Assembly (NCBI RefSeq): GCF_013822155.1
Contig: NZ_PNJW01000008.1
Coordinates: 18,270-82,269, forward strand
Length of the DNA stretch: 64,000 nucleotides
Direction: 5' to 3'
From: Flavobacterium sp.
Lineage (GTDB): Bacteria; Bacteroidota; Bacteroidia; Flavobacteriales; Flavobacteriaceae
Position numbers and translations under genes: made by a program. Positions 1 through 9,936 of the stretch are shown one piece after another (positions within the stretch are counted from its first letter, which is position 1; every line of letters begins with the position of its first letter). A model generated the notes under the pieces. It was not told the DNA's origin, did no database searches, and saw nothing but the letters and a program-made list of their open reading frames with translations.

Positions 1-621
1 GATGGTTTTCATTCGTTTGAAACAGATACATTATTACATAAAATATACTTAATTCCTGCCTTGAACCAATCGGATTATGCTTTAAACGGATTAGTTTTAG
101 AAAATAATAATCCGGGAATTATATACCACACAATAGGAGTAAACGGTGCAAAATGCTCTGATTTCACTAAATTTCCTTTGTTTTTTGAACAATTAGCTAT
201 TTTACAACCGGATTTGGTTATCATTTCTTTAGGAACCAATGAGAGTTTTGATAAAATGGTAACTACCAATTTTATAGTTCAGTTGAATTTGATGATGGAA
301 CTTATTTTAGCTAAAAATCCAACTACAACTTTTTTAATTACAACACCGCCACCTTCACAATTTAAACGAAAATTTCCTAATACTTTTGTGGCAGATTATA
401 CAAAAGAAATTTTAGCTCAAGCCGAGTTGAAAAATTATGCTGTTTGGGATATGTTTTCCAATTTTGGTGGACTTTTCGGAGTAAATCAATTGGTAAAAGA
501 AGGAATAATTGGAGCAGATAAAGTACACTATACCAAAGTTGGTTATGAACGTCAGGGACAACTTTTAACTGAAGCTTTTTTGAGTTCATTTGAAAATTAT
601 AATTTAGAGATAAATAAGTGA
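1..621 (+). CDS. SGNH/GDSL-type hydrolase, 5'-truncated by the window edge
   Basis: The frame is open from base 1 (DGFHSFETDTLL...) through the ORF-track start at 61; 'LVIISLGTNES' resembles SGNH block motifs. Confidence 0.75.
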   Translation, partial: DGFHSFETDTLLHKIYLIPALNQSDYALNGLVLENNNPGIIYHTIGVNGAKCSDFTKFPLFFEQLAILQPDLVIISLGTNESFDKMVTTNFIVQLNLMMELILAKNPTTTFLITTPPPSQFKRKFPNTFVADYTKEILAQAELKNYAVWDMFSNFGGLFGVNQLVKEGIIGADKVHYTKVGYERQGQLLTEAFLSSFENYNLEINK

Positions 622-2132
622 TACCGCTTTTTAATATAAACCGTTGGGTGGAACAGAATTTTGGACATCTCACTTGGGAACAAGTGCAAAGTTGGTTTGT
701 GTTTGATTCTCAAAAACCACTTTTATTCAATAGTGGTTTGTTTTTGGGATTGTTTCTTATCTTTTATTTCTTTTATATTTTAACACAAAAAACACATCGA
801 TTACGCATTGCTTATGTTGTAGCTTTTTCACTTTTTTTCTATTATAAATCAAGTGGGATTTTCTTTTTACTGATTATTTTTTCTTCTGTTTTAGATTATG
901 TTATTGCCAAATTAATTTATGATGAAAAAAGTAATTTTTATAGAAAATTTTATCTGATTGTCAGTTTATTGGTTAACCTTGGATTACTTGGTTATTTTAA
1001 ATACACTAATTTTTTTATTGATAATACGAACTTAATTTTTGATAGAAATTTTGAGTTTCAAGATATCATACTTCCTGTTGGAATTTCATTCTACACCTTT
1101 CAAACCCTTAGTTATACGATTGATGTTTACAGAAAACAACTTGAACCTACCAAAAGTTTTGTGGACTTTTTGTTTTTCGTTTCTTTCTTTCCTCAATTAG
1201 TAGCCGGTCCAATTGTTCGTGCCAGTGATTTTATTCCACAAATATACAAGCGACTAAATCTGACAAAAGAAGAATTTAATGCGGCTTTGTTTTTGATTGT
1301 TGGAGGATTATTAAAAAAAGCGGTCATTTCCGATTATATTTCTATCAACTTTGTAGATAGAGTGTTTGATGCTCCAAACAGTTATACTTCATTTGAAAAT
1401 CTGATGGCTTCTTATGGATATGCCATTCAGATTTATTGTGATTTTTCGGGTTATTCCGACATGGCGATTGGCTTGGCTTTATTGATGGGATTTTGGCTTC
1501 CGCCCAATTTCAGAACACCATATCAATCCGCTTCAGTTACAGAGTTTTGGCGTCGTTGGCATATTTCATTATCCACATGGTTGCGGGATTATCTTTATAT
1601 CTCTTTAGGTGGAAATCGAAATGGAAAATTAAAAACCTATATTAATTTATTTCTAACCATGTTATTAGGTGGACTATGGCATGGTGCTTCTTGGAAATTC
1701 GTTTTTTGGGGAACTCTTCACGGTTTGGCACTAGCTTTTGAACGTTTCTTTGGTAATTTTATCAAATTACCTAAAAACCATTTTATCAAAACCTTACAAA
1801 TCTTATTGACATTTCATTTTGTGGCCTTTTGTTGGTTGTTCTTCCGAGCAAAAGATTTTCAAACGGCTTTTTTAATTATTGATAATATTGGTAAACTAAC
1901 GTTTAATCCAAATCAATGGTTCATCATTGCTCAAGGATATCAAAATGTGTTTTTATTACTTTTAATCGGATTTGTTTGGCATTTTCTGCCTAATAGTGTT
2001 ATTAAATTATTACAAAAAAGTTTTAATGCTACTCCTCTACTTGGAAAGGCAATTCTTTTGGCTTTTATATATTGGATAGTATATGCTACCGCTTCTGCAG
2101 GACCACAACCGTTTATTTATTTCCAATTTTAA
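618..2132 (+). CDS. MBOAT family O-acyltransferase (AlgI/DltB-like)
   Basis: 504 aa, multi-pass; motifs 'LPVGISFYTFQTLSYTIDVYR', 'FFPQLVAGPIVRA', 'EFWRRWHISLSTWLRDYLYISLGGNR', 'LLGGLWHGASWKF'; GTG start overlaps the upstream stop. Confidence 0.95.
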   Translation: MIPLFNINRWVEQNFGHLTWEQVQSWFVFDSQKPLLFNSGLFLGLFLIFYFFYILTQKTHRLRIAYVVAFSLFFYYKSSGIFFLLIIFSSVLDYVIAKLIYDEKSNFYRKFYLIVSLLVNLGLLGYFKYTNFFIDNTNLIFDRNFEFQDIILPVGISFYTFQTLSYTIDVYRKQLEPTKSFVDFLFFVSFFPQLVAGPIVRASDFIPQIYKRLNLTKEEFNAALFLIVGGLLKKAVISDYISINFVDRVFDAPNSYTSFENLMASYGYAIQIYCDFSGYSDMAIGLALLMGFWLPPNFRTPYQSASVTEFWRRWHISLSTWLRDYLYISLGGNRNGKLKTYINLFLTMLLGGLWHGASWKFVFWGTLHGLALAFERFFGNFIKLPKNHFIKTLQILLTFHFVAFCWLFFRAKDFQTAFLIIDNIGKLTFNPNQWFIIAQGYQNVFLLLLIGFVWHFLPNSVIKLLQKSFNATPLLGKAILLAFIYWIVYATASAGPQPFIYFQF

Positions 2133-2221
2133 AAATTGAAATAAAAATTCATTTATAGTGACAAAAGCAATAGCAATTTCCTTACTCTTCTTTTAAAAAT
2201 TAATTACTTCCTATAAAAACA

Positions 2222-3322
2222 CTACACTTTTACAATTTTGAAGTATTTTATATTAGATTCACTTTTAACAGAGATAATATAAATGCCATTCGTTAAGTTA
2301 CTTACATCTAAAGTTTTATCGTTTAATGAATTTGACTTTAAAGATTTAATTATTTTACCATCTATATTGAATATTGTAATTTCATCAAAATTTGTAGTAG
2401 AAAAATGGAGTAAGTTGTTTACAGGATTTGGATATATTTTAAACGAATCTTTTTCTAAATCAGTAGTAGATAATAAATTATTAATATTTATACCCCAGAG
2501 AATATTTGATGGAGTGGCTTGAGAAACTCCAATTAATATGGTTTGACCCGGCACTATATCTGAAGACAAAAATGTTCCGCCTGCTAAAGAAGAAGTAACA
2601 CCATTTGAAGACAAATCATTTGCGAAGACATCATAATTTACCAACATTGCTCCGGTACTTAAAGATATACTTGAAATGATATCATTGCTGGGAGCAGATT
2701 GATTATAAACAAATAAAGTATTAGTAGCACTATTTACTGCTGCTCCATACATTCCGGTTAAACCATGTGTTGTTGCCGGTATAACATTAATTTGATTTCC
2801 GGACATGTCAACAGCCACAATATCAGTATTAAAATTGCCAATCCAAAATCCACCCGTATTTCCATTTAAAGTGGCATCATATGTTAAAAATCTAATGTTT
2901 ATTCCAGATGTAGTTGTTGTAGTAATAGTATTTGTTAATGTCTTAGTAATAGGGTTAATAACATATATGTTTGTGTTATTTGCACCTGCATAAACATTAG
3001 TGCCATCAGTTGTTAATGAGCGTGTACCTGTAACCCCAGCAACGGTAAAAGTTTCTACAAATCCACCAGAATTATTTAATACATGAATATTGGAAGAAGC
3101 CCAAGCAGAAACCCAAAACTGATTATTTAAAAATAAAACGCCTGCATTTCCTTGTGTACCGATTGCACTTCCAATATCATATAAAAATTCGGTAGTGTAT
3201 GGATTAAATAAAGAACTATAGTTAGGAAAACTATTATTTGATAAATTAGGCGAAACATCATCTACTTGAGCATTTGCTTCAGCTAAAATTAGCACAAAAA
3301 ATAAAAGAGTAATTTTTTTCAT
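2222..3322 (-). CDS. Secreted protein with C-terminal T9SS type A sorting domain
   Basis: Signal peptide; C-terminus 'FKIYPNPVNNLLHFST...GIYIISVKSESNIKYFKIVKV'. Confidence 0.85.
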   Translation of the reverse strand: MKKITLLFFVLILAEANAQVDDVSPNLSNNSFPNYSSLFNPYTTEFLYDIGSAIGTQGNAGVLFLNNQFWVSAWASSNIHVLNNSGGFVETFTVAGVTGTRSLTTDGTNVYAGANNTNIYVINPITKTLTNTITTTTTSGINIRFLTYDATLNGNTGGFWIGNFNTDIVAVDMSGNQINVIPATTHGLTGMYGAAVNSATNTLFVYNQSAPSNDIISSISLSTGAMLVNYDVFANDLSSNGVTSSLAGGTFLSSDIVPGQTILIGVSQATPSNILWGININNLLSTTDLEKDSFKIYPNPVNNLLHFSTTNFDEITIFNIDGKIIKSLKSNSLNDKTLDVSNLTNGIYIISVKSESNIKYFKIVKV

Positions 3323-3605
3323 AATTCATTGGATTTAAATTTTTAGTAACATAAATTTAAGAATATTTTATGAATTCTTTTAAATTATTTACAAATAAAA
3401 GTTTGATTTCCAAAATGGCATTATCTTTTATTTAATTTTTCCCTTTTTTTCGAATTGTTAGGGAACTATTTTTTTATAAAACATTCATTTTTTGAATTAG
3501 TAAAGCTTTGTTTGAGATCAACTGAACAAATCAATTTAATTTTTAAAGCATTTTATAATGACGTAAGTTATAATGAAAATATGTTTTTATTTCTATCAAC
3601 TGAAT

Positions 3606-3683
3606 TTTTTAGCTTTTATCTATTGGATAGTTTATGAAACTGCTACTTCAGGACCACAACCGTTTATTTATTTCCAGTTTTAA
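3606..3683 (+). pseudogene. Remnant or duplicate of the 3' end of the MBOAT gene
   Basis: Translates FLAFIYWIVYETATSGPQPFIYFQF*, versus LLAFIYWIVYATASAGPQPFIYFQF* at 2055..2132; about 88% nt identity over 78 nt by eye. Confidence 0.85.
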
Positions 3684-6226
3684 AAACTAAATTTTAAAAA
3701 GGCATTTGGTGTTCGTTCTAAACTATAGGTATTTACTTCTTCAATTCCGTTGTTATTTTGATTAATACGATAGAATTGATTGATAATGTTTTTATTATTC
3801 AATATATTTTGAACAGAAAACCCCAATTGTAATTTAGATTTTTCACTAACCAAAAAAGTATAAGCCGTGGAAAAATTCAACTGAAAATAATCGTCAAGAT
3901 TAGTTGAGTTCGGCAAACTATAATCTATTTCCGGATTATCTGGAGTGTTGTAAATAGGTGTGTCACTTAATGGAATAGTGCTTGGTCTTCCGGTGAACCA
4001 TTTAGAACCGATTGCAATTTTGAAATTTTTCCAATCATATGTTGTGCCAAAGGAAAGACTATTAGTTACTTCGAAATTGTTAGCAAATTGAGGAGGAATA
4101 TAACCTTCAAATTTATAATCATTAGTATTCCAAGTGTAATTAATCCAAGCTGTAAAATTGTAAATTTGTTTTTGGATTAAGAATTCAGCTCCATAAATTT
4201 CATATTCACCTATAATTTTCACAAATTCTAATTGATTTTGAAATCCTTGACCAGAACTGGTAATTCCGTTTACTTCTTTATAAAAGCCTTCCAAATTCAA
4301 TAACCAATTGTTTTGCTTAAATATAAAACCACAAGAGGCTTGCGTACTTTTTTGTATCGGAATACTCTCATTATTGGCTAAAATCCATCTTCTTTTTTCA
4401 ACTCCTAAAAAATCTTGTTGCAAATCAATAATTTGTGATGTAGTTTGGTTTTTTATTTCACCTAAAAGTTCCACACTTAAAAAATCGGTCAAAGCATAAT
4501 TTAATTGAAAACGAGGTTCAATTAATATCATTTCCCATTTTTCAAAATAATTTCCTCTTAATCCAAATTTTGAAAAGAGTTTGTTGTTTTTTGATTCATA
4601 TTGGATTTCGGCAATTAAAGCATGACTTCTCAAAACTTCTTTGACGCTTCTGTTATATAGTGGGGTATTGATGTCATCATAACTGCGAATCCCTATTTCA
4701 TTGAATTGATAACCATCTAATAACGTAAATGTTTCTGAAAGTTGATGCGAATTTTTTAGTTTGATTCCTGTATCTAAAATGGTATTTTCCTGAACTAAAA
4801 TTTGATTGTTATTAACGGATTGATTGTAAGCATCTAAAAAATAATAGGAACCACTCAAACTAATTTCTGAAAAGTTTTTGGAGTTCCAAGCCGTTTTCCA
4901 TGTAAGATTGCCTCCAAATGTTTGCTGTGCCAATTCACTGTTTTTAGAAATGGATTCTCCATTTGAAAGTGTGCTTTCAGTAAAACTTAAATGATTTGAT
5001 ATACCTATGATATCTACAAAAAACTCATTTTTTTCACCTACTTTTTGTTGGTATTGAATGGAGGCATCATAAAAATAAAAATCTTCCGTATTGTTATAAT
5101 TAATATCTTGATTATTAGTCAAATCGATTACTTCAGTATTTTGAAAAATACGGTTGTAATAATTTTTATACGTAGGTGTTGAAATTAAATCGGTAAATGA
5201 ACGACGGGCTGCTATTTCAATGGATGCATTTTCAGTAGTTTTTAAATGGGTATAAAATTCACCATTAATCATGTTTGCACCAAGAGTTGTACTTGTTTTT
5301 TCTATAACTTTTGATCGAGATGAAATATCTACTACGCTGGAGACACTTTCAGTATAAAAAGCTGAACTTCCGTTTTTTGAGATACTAATTGTGTGTGCTA
5401 AATTTGGATTTAAAGATGATATTAATCCAAAAAAATGACCGGTTTGAAAAAGTCGAATACCATTCCATAAAAATAAATTCTGATCATGCGTTCCACCTCG
5501 AACATTAATATTAGCAACAGTTTCATCGGTACTGATAATTCCCGGGATTTGTTGCATAGTTTGCATAACATCTGGCTCTACAAGACCGGGAAGAATACCA
5601 AATTCTTTTGGTTTAATTTCAAAAATGCCACTCTTTTTTTTTCGTATTCCTGAGGTTAAATATTTTTCGCCTATCACTTCATTTAATTTTTGAATAAAAG
5701 GGGAAAGTACAATATTCGGACAAGTTTCTACATAAACATCCTCAGCTAAAACCGTTTTGTTTTCATAGCTAATGTGTTTTATTTCAATTGGATTAGCGGA
5801 AATAACAGGTAATTGAAAAAAACCTTTTTCGTCCGTTAAAACAAAGGTATTTGTTCCGGAAATTCTAACAGTTGCATTGTAAATAGGTTGGTTGGTTTCA
5901 ATGTCTAACAAATATCCACAAAGTGGTTTATCCAGTTTATGATTATTGGAAATGGTGATTAAAGTTTCTGTTACAAATTTAAATTGCAACTTTGTTTTTG
6001 TTTGAATGTAATCGATTTTGACCTCTAATGTTGTCTTAGAGAGAGGTGGAATGATTTTATGAACAACAATCTCCTCATCAATATAATTGAATTTAACGGA
6101 ATGTTGAATTTCTATTTGATTTAATACTTCTTTTAAAGGCAAAGAAACAGTTTGGTCTTGAGCATAGGATGTCAAGACCAAATTTATATATAAAACGAAA
6201 CAAAAAAATAGCTTCTTTTTAGTCAT
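3680..6226 (-). CDS. TonB-dependent receptor with N-terminal STN-like and carboxypeptidase-like regulatory domains
   Basis: 848 aa; STN-like N-terminus, 'GYLLDIETNQPIYNATVRISGTNTFVLTDEKGFFQLP' CarboxypepD_reg domain, plug 'VNVRGGTHDQNLFLWNGI', C-terminal beta-barrel. Confidence 0.9.
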   Translation of the reverse strand: MTKKKLFFCFVLYINLVLTSYAQDQTVSLPLKEVLNQIEIQHSVKFNYIDEEIVVHKIIPPLSKTTLEVKIDYIQTKTKLQFKFVTETLITISNNHKLDKPLCGYLLDIETNQPIYNATVRISGTNTFVLTDEKGFFQLPVISANPIEIKHISYENKTVLAEDVYVETCPNIVLSPFIQKLNEVIGEKYLTSGIRKKKSGIFEIKPKEFGILPGLVEPDVMQTMQQIPGIISTDETVANINVRGGTHDQNLFLWNGIRLFQTGHFFGLISSLNPNLAHTISISKNGSSAFYTESVSSVVDISSRSKVIEKTSTTLGANMINGEFYTHLKTTENASIEIAARRSFTDLISTPTYKNYYNRIFQNTEVIDLTNNQDINYNNTEDFYFYDASIQYQQKVGEKNEFFVDIIGISNHLSFTESTLSNGESISKNSELAQQTFGGNLTWKTAWNSKNFSEISLSGSYYFLDAYNQSVNNNQILVQENTILDTGIKLKNSHQLSETFTLLDGYQFNEIGIRSYDDINTPLYNRSVKEVLRSHALIAEIQYESKNNKLFSKFGLRGNYFEKWEMILIEPRFQLNYALTDFLSVELLGEIKNQTTSQIIDLQQDFLGVEKRRWILANNESIPIQKSTQASCGFIFKQNNWLLNLEGFYKEVNGITSSGQGFQNQLEFVKIIGEYEIYGAEFLIQKQIYNFTAWINYTWNTNDYKFEGYIPPQFANNFEVTNSLSFGTTYDWKNFKIAIGSKWFTGRPSTIPLSDTPIYNTPDNPEIDYSLPNSTNLDDYFQLNFSTAYTFLVSEKSKLQLGFSVQNILNNKNIINQFYRINQNNNGIEEVNTYSLERTPNAFLKFSF

Positions 6227-7133
6227 TCAATGATTCTAAAATAATCTTTTTGTCATTTATTTTGCTATTAACAGGTTTTAAATGATAAGTATTTGTAATG
6301 ATTTCAAGAGCAACGGCTAAATTATCCATTGGAATTGTTCCTGAGAAATCTTGGTTCGAAGGGTTTTCTTTACATTCTACAGTAATATCATATTGACGAC
6401 TAATCTCTTCCAATATGGTTGAAAGTTTTTCTTTAGAAAAAGAAATTTCATTTGATAGCCAAGTTGGTTGAGAACTTGTTGGATTTGAAATAGCTATTTT
6501 TTTCCCATCTTCAAAAGCTACACTCATTCCTTTGGTTAAGATTATTTCTTCTAAATTATAATTTACTTTTACTCTTCCTTCAAAACATGTTACATCTATT
6601 CTTTTGTTTCTGCTTTTTACATTAAACTGAGTACCTAAAACGGTTACTTTTCCTAAATCAGTTGCCACTTCAAATTTTTTGCCTTTAGCTACTTTGAAAA
6701 AGGCCTCTCCTTCAAGATTTAATTTTCGCTCAGTACTCCAATTCCATTTTTTATATTGAATTTCAGAACCTGAATTCAATACAACTTCAGAATTATCAGG
6801 CAATATAAAGCTCGTTTTTTTACCATTTTGTGCTGATTCTGTGAAAGATACAAAATTTCGAGAGGCAAAAATAATTCCGAGGCTAAAAATTAAAACTGCG
6901 GCTATTTTAAACAGCCACGATTTTTGAAAAGGAATCACTTTAGATTCTTTCTTTTTATGAGATAAAATTGTTTTCAATAGTTTATCTTCATCAAAATCTG
7001 GTGTTTTCAGCTGTGCAGAATATTCTTTTATCTTTTGGTAATCAGCAAATTCTTCAGAGGCTTCAAAAGCTTTTAGCTCATCGCCTTCTAATTCATTATT
7101 AAGCCATTTTGCCAATGTGTAATTATCTTCCAT
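6219..7133 (-). CDS. FecR family anti-sigma regulator
   Basis: Single central TM; 'TSFILPDNSEVVLNSGSEIQYKKWNWSTERKLNLEGEAFFKVAKGKKFEVATDLGKVTVLGTQFNV' FecR core; DUF4974-like C-terminus. Confidence 0.92.
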   Translation of the reverse strand: MEDNYTLAKWLNNELEGDELKAFEASEEFADYQKIKEYSAQLKTPDFDEDKLLKTILSHKKKESKVIPFQKSWLFKIAAVLIFSLGIIFASRNFVSFTESAQNGKKTSFILPDNSEVVLNSGSEIQYKKWNWSTERKLNLEGEAFFKVAKGKKFEVATDLGKVTVLGTQFNVKSRNKRIDVTCFEGRVKVNYNLEEIILTKGMSVAFEDGKKIAISNPTSSQPTWLSNEISFSKEKLSTILEEISRQYDITVECKENPSNQDFSGTIPMDNLAVALEIITNTYHLKPVNSKINDKKIILESLND

Positions 7134-7174
7134 AATATGGATTTTAGTTTAAAACAAGTTAACTTTAAAAAACC

Positions 7175-7696
7175 CTACTTTAAATTTTTAATTTCTTTGC
7201 GTAATTCAATTAAAGCTAAATGCATTCGCTTTTCAACAGCTTTCACACTGATATCTAAAATTGTTGCAATTTCACTATATTTTTTCCCATCAATACGATG
7301 CATTAAAAAACAAGTGCGTTGACCTTCGGTTAATTTAGCAATAGCATTTTGTAATTTTACCTTAAATTGCTCTTCCTCAATTATATAGTCTGGACTTTCG
7401 TAATTTTTTTCTAATCCAGACGAACTTTTAGCATATTCTAGTACTACTTTTTGATGGGCAATATGATTTAAAGAAGTATTGTTTGCGATTGTATAAATGT
7501 AAGATTTAGCTTTGTCAAGTGGAACTTTGTCACAGTTTTCCCATAATTTGATAAAAGCTTCCTGAGTTACGTCTTCAGCTTGTTCTTCATTACCGAATTT
7601 GTAATACATGTAATTTCGCAAGGCTTTGACATGACTTTTAAAAAAATCGGAAAAAATGAGTTCTTCACAAATTCCGGAAAGTGAAATGTTTTTCAT
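7175..7696 (-). CDS. ECF RNA polymerase sigma factor (FecI-like)
   Basis: Sigma70 region 2 'YYKFGNEEQAEDVTQEAFIKLWEN' and region 4 'LTEGQRTCFLMHRIDGKKYSEIATILDISVKAVEKRMHLALIELRKEI'. Confidence 0.93.
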   Translation of the reverse strand: MKNISLSGICEELIFSDFFKSHVKALRNYMYYKFGNEEQAEDVTQEAFIKLWENCDKVPLDKAKSYIYTIANNTSLNHIAHQKVVLEYAKSSSGLEKNYESPDYIIEEEQFKVKLQNAIAKLTEGQRTCFLMHRIDGKKYSEIATILDISVKAVEKRMHLALIELRKEIKNLK

Positions 7697-7787
7697 TTAC
7701 TTTTATAAAAATTTTTGTGAAAGTATAAAAAAATAGTAAATTAAGGGTAGGGTATTTTACTTTTAAGTTGTTCTTAATATAAATGGA

Positions 7788-8822
7788 TTGAATATGAAAA
7801 TAGGTTTACATTATTTCTTATTGATTTTAAGCTTTAGTTTGATTTCTTCATGTCAGGAAGAAGAAAGTAGTATCATTCAAGATACTACTCAAAATTTATA
7901 TACTATTTCTCCTGTTTCCAAATTAGTGGAACGAGTGACTCAAAATAATACTTCGATTGATAATGTTATGGATAACACAAGTGTTTTCAGAGTGAAACTA
8001 CCGGTTTCAATAACTTTAAATGGGGTGGATTTAACGGTTTCTAGTGAAGCAGATTATGTTATCATTAAAAATTTAAAAGAAGCTTCAAATTCAGATGACG
8101 ATATTGTGAGCTACACTTATCCAATCGTGGTTTCTTTGCGAAATTATGCAGAAACAACCGTAAGTAGTTTAAGCCAATTAAATGATGTTGTTGCTCAATA
8201 TGAAGATTTAAAAGATATTAGTTGCATTGCTTTTCAATTTCCAATTACGATAAATGAATATGATACATCAAATCAAATAGCAAACACAGTAACCTTTGTA
8301 AGTAATTCACAAGTAATTAATTATTTATTCAATTTACAGTCAAATGTTTACTATAGTTTTGTTTTTCCAATTACTATGACTGATTCAATGAATCAACCGA
8401 TTGTTTTTAATTCAAATTCAGAACTAGAAACTTTTATTGAAAGTTCTATAGATGATTGTGATGATGGAAGTACAACGCCATTAAATTTCGACACAGTTCT
8501 CACAACTGGAACATGGTATGTTTCATACTTTTATGAAGATGGCGATGGCGATGAAACAAGTGATTTTAATGGTTATGTTTTTACTTTTTATGCCAATGGC
8601 ACAAACAAAGTTGTGAAGTCAGCAACAACTGTAAATGGAACGTGGACTACTTTTACAGACAGTGGATTTAATTATATAGAATTGGTATATGATGGTAGTG
8701 ATATATTAAGTGAAATTGAAGAAGATTGGAAAATTATTGAATTTACAGAAACATTAATTCGATTGAAACATGAAAGTGGTGGTGGTGGAGGAACAGATTA
8801 TTTGAATTTTACTAGAAATTAA
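7788..8822 (+). CDS. Hypothetical lipoprotein
   Basis: Lipoprotein signal peptide with lipobox-like 'LISSC'; 'WYVSYFYEDGDGDETSDFNGYVFTFYANGT' lipocalin-like C-terminal region. Confidence 0.7.
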   Translation: MNMKIGLHYFLLILSFSLISSCQEEESSIIQDTTQNLYTISPVSKLVERVTQNNTSIDNVMDNTSVFRVKLPVSITLNGVDLTVSSEADYVIIKNLKEASNSDDDIVSYTYPIVVSLRNYAETTVSSLSQLNDVVAQYEDLKDISCIAFQFPITINEYDTSNQIANTVTFVSNSQVINYLFNLQSNVYYSFVFPITMTDSMNQPIVFNSNSELETFIESSIDDCDDGSTTPLNFDTVLTTGTWYVSYFYEDGDGDETSDFNGYVFTFYANGTNKVVKSATTVNGTWTTFTDSGFNYIELVYDGSDILSEIEEDWKIIEFTETLIRLKHESGGGGGTDYLNFTRN

Positions 8823-8844
8823 TTTTGATTATCTATTTAAATTA

Positions 8845-8976
8845 ATGGAAGAAAATCAACTTAGACAATTTTTTCAGAATTTTTTGTTTGGAAAAAACAA
8901 CTGGATATATTTTATAACTCAATTGGTTATATGGATATTCAATATCATTTTGATTTATATTTTATTTTATAAGTAA
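8845..8976 (+). CDS. Small putative membrane protein, 43 aa (below the ORF-track length threshold)
   Basis: ATG...TAA translating MEENQLRQFFQNFLFGKNNWIYFITQLVIWIFNIILIYILFYK*; one strongly hydrophobic segment. Confidence 0.4.
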   Translation: MEENQLRQFFQNFLFGKNNWIYFITQLVIWIFNIILIYILFYK

Positions 8977-9024
8977 TACTAACCTAAAATATTTTAAACA
9001 TGTGTAAATCGTCAACAAAAAGTG

Positions 9025-9555
9025 TACTGATTTAGTCAAAAACTAAGAGAGTGTTTTCAAAATCCTTAAATTTGAATTATTATGAAAACACCAAAGAAAC
9101 AAACTGCAGAAAACTACATTAAAGAAATTCGTAGAAATACACGAAGAATCTTTAGCTCTGAACAGAAAATTCAGATTGTCATGGAAGCTTTACGAGCAGA
9201 AATGTCAGTTGCAGAATTGTGTAGAAAGTATTCCATTCATGAATCTCAGTTTTATAAATGGAACAAAGAGTTTTTAGAAGCTGGAAAGAAACGATTGTCG
9301 GTGATACAGTAAGAGAAGCAACTAGTGACGAAGTATCAGAGTTAAAGAAGGAAAATCAACGTTTAAAAGTAATGATTGCCGATTTAGTTTTACGCTACGA
9401 TATTGTAAAAAAAAGCTTGGACATGCTGGATTAACTGAAAAGTTCAAGAAATATATGCGACTTACAGTATCTGAAAAACAAGAAATCATTCACATGGTTA
9501 CTCGTTCTGAAATTGGTGTTAATCGAACACTTCGGGAGATTGGAATCAACAAAAT
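9025..9555 (+). mobile_element. Decayed IS3-family (IS150-like) insertion sequence: orfA with frameshift plus orfB 5' fragment
   Basis: 'RRIFSSEQKIQIVMEALRAEMSVAELCRKYSIHESQFYKWNKEFLEAGKKRLS' orfA HTH; frame shift near 9300, continuing 'DTVREATSDEVSELKKENQRLKVMIADLVLRYDIVKKSLDMLD*'; orfB start 'MRLTVSEKQEIIHMVTRSEIGVNRTLREIGIN'; candidate left end near TGTACTGATT. Boundaries approximate. Confidence 0.75.
9082..9434 (+). pseudogene. IS3-family orfA (frameshifted)
   Basis: ORF 9082..9312 ends early at TAA; the next frame continues the coiled-coil part of orfA to a stop at about 9434. Confidence 0.75.
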
Positions 9556-9936
9556 GTCAGTAAAAAAAATGAGCCAAGTACTTTTTTTGCCAAAACAGAG
9601 GAAGACAGTGAAATATTATTGTTACCTGCAAATAAGGTGCAAGAATGGATTAAAAAATATCCTTCATTTAATGCAATGTACTTCAATTTATTTAACGAAC
9701 GTTATTTCGATTTAATCAATACACTCAATCATGTTTTGTTTGATCGGTTAGATTCAAGATTGTATTTGTATTTAAAAGATAAAATGGCTATTAATAATGC
9801 TGCAATAATTACTTCTTCTCACAAAGATATTGCCTACGAAATGGGAACTTCCCGCGAAGTAATTACTCGTGTTCTAAAGAAACTTGAGTCTGAATCAAAA
9901 GTGATTCAAACCTCAAAAGGGATACAATTATTTTAG
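9550..9936 (+). pseudogene. C-terminal fragment of a Crp/Fnr family transcriptional regulator
   Basis: Frame reads ...NEPSTFFAKTEEDSEILLLPANKVQEWIKKYPSFNAMYFNLFNERYFDLI...SSHKDIAYEMGTSREVITRVLKKLESESKVIQTSKGIQLF; HTH_Crp present, N-terminal cNMP-binding region missing. Confidence 0.8.

Noticed and set aside
3455-3637. 60-aa ORF MLGNYFFIKHSFF...
   Set aside because: Overlaps the MBOAT 3' relic out of frame; more likely degenerate sequence than a gene.
9455-9715. 86-aa ORF as a standalone gene
   Set aside because: It is the IS3 orfB start running out of frame into the Crp fragment.
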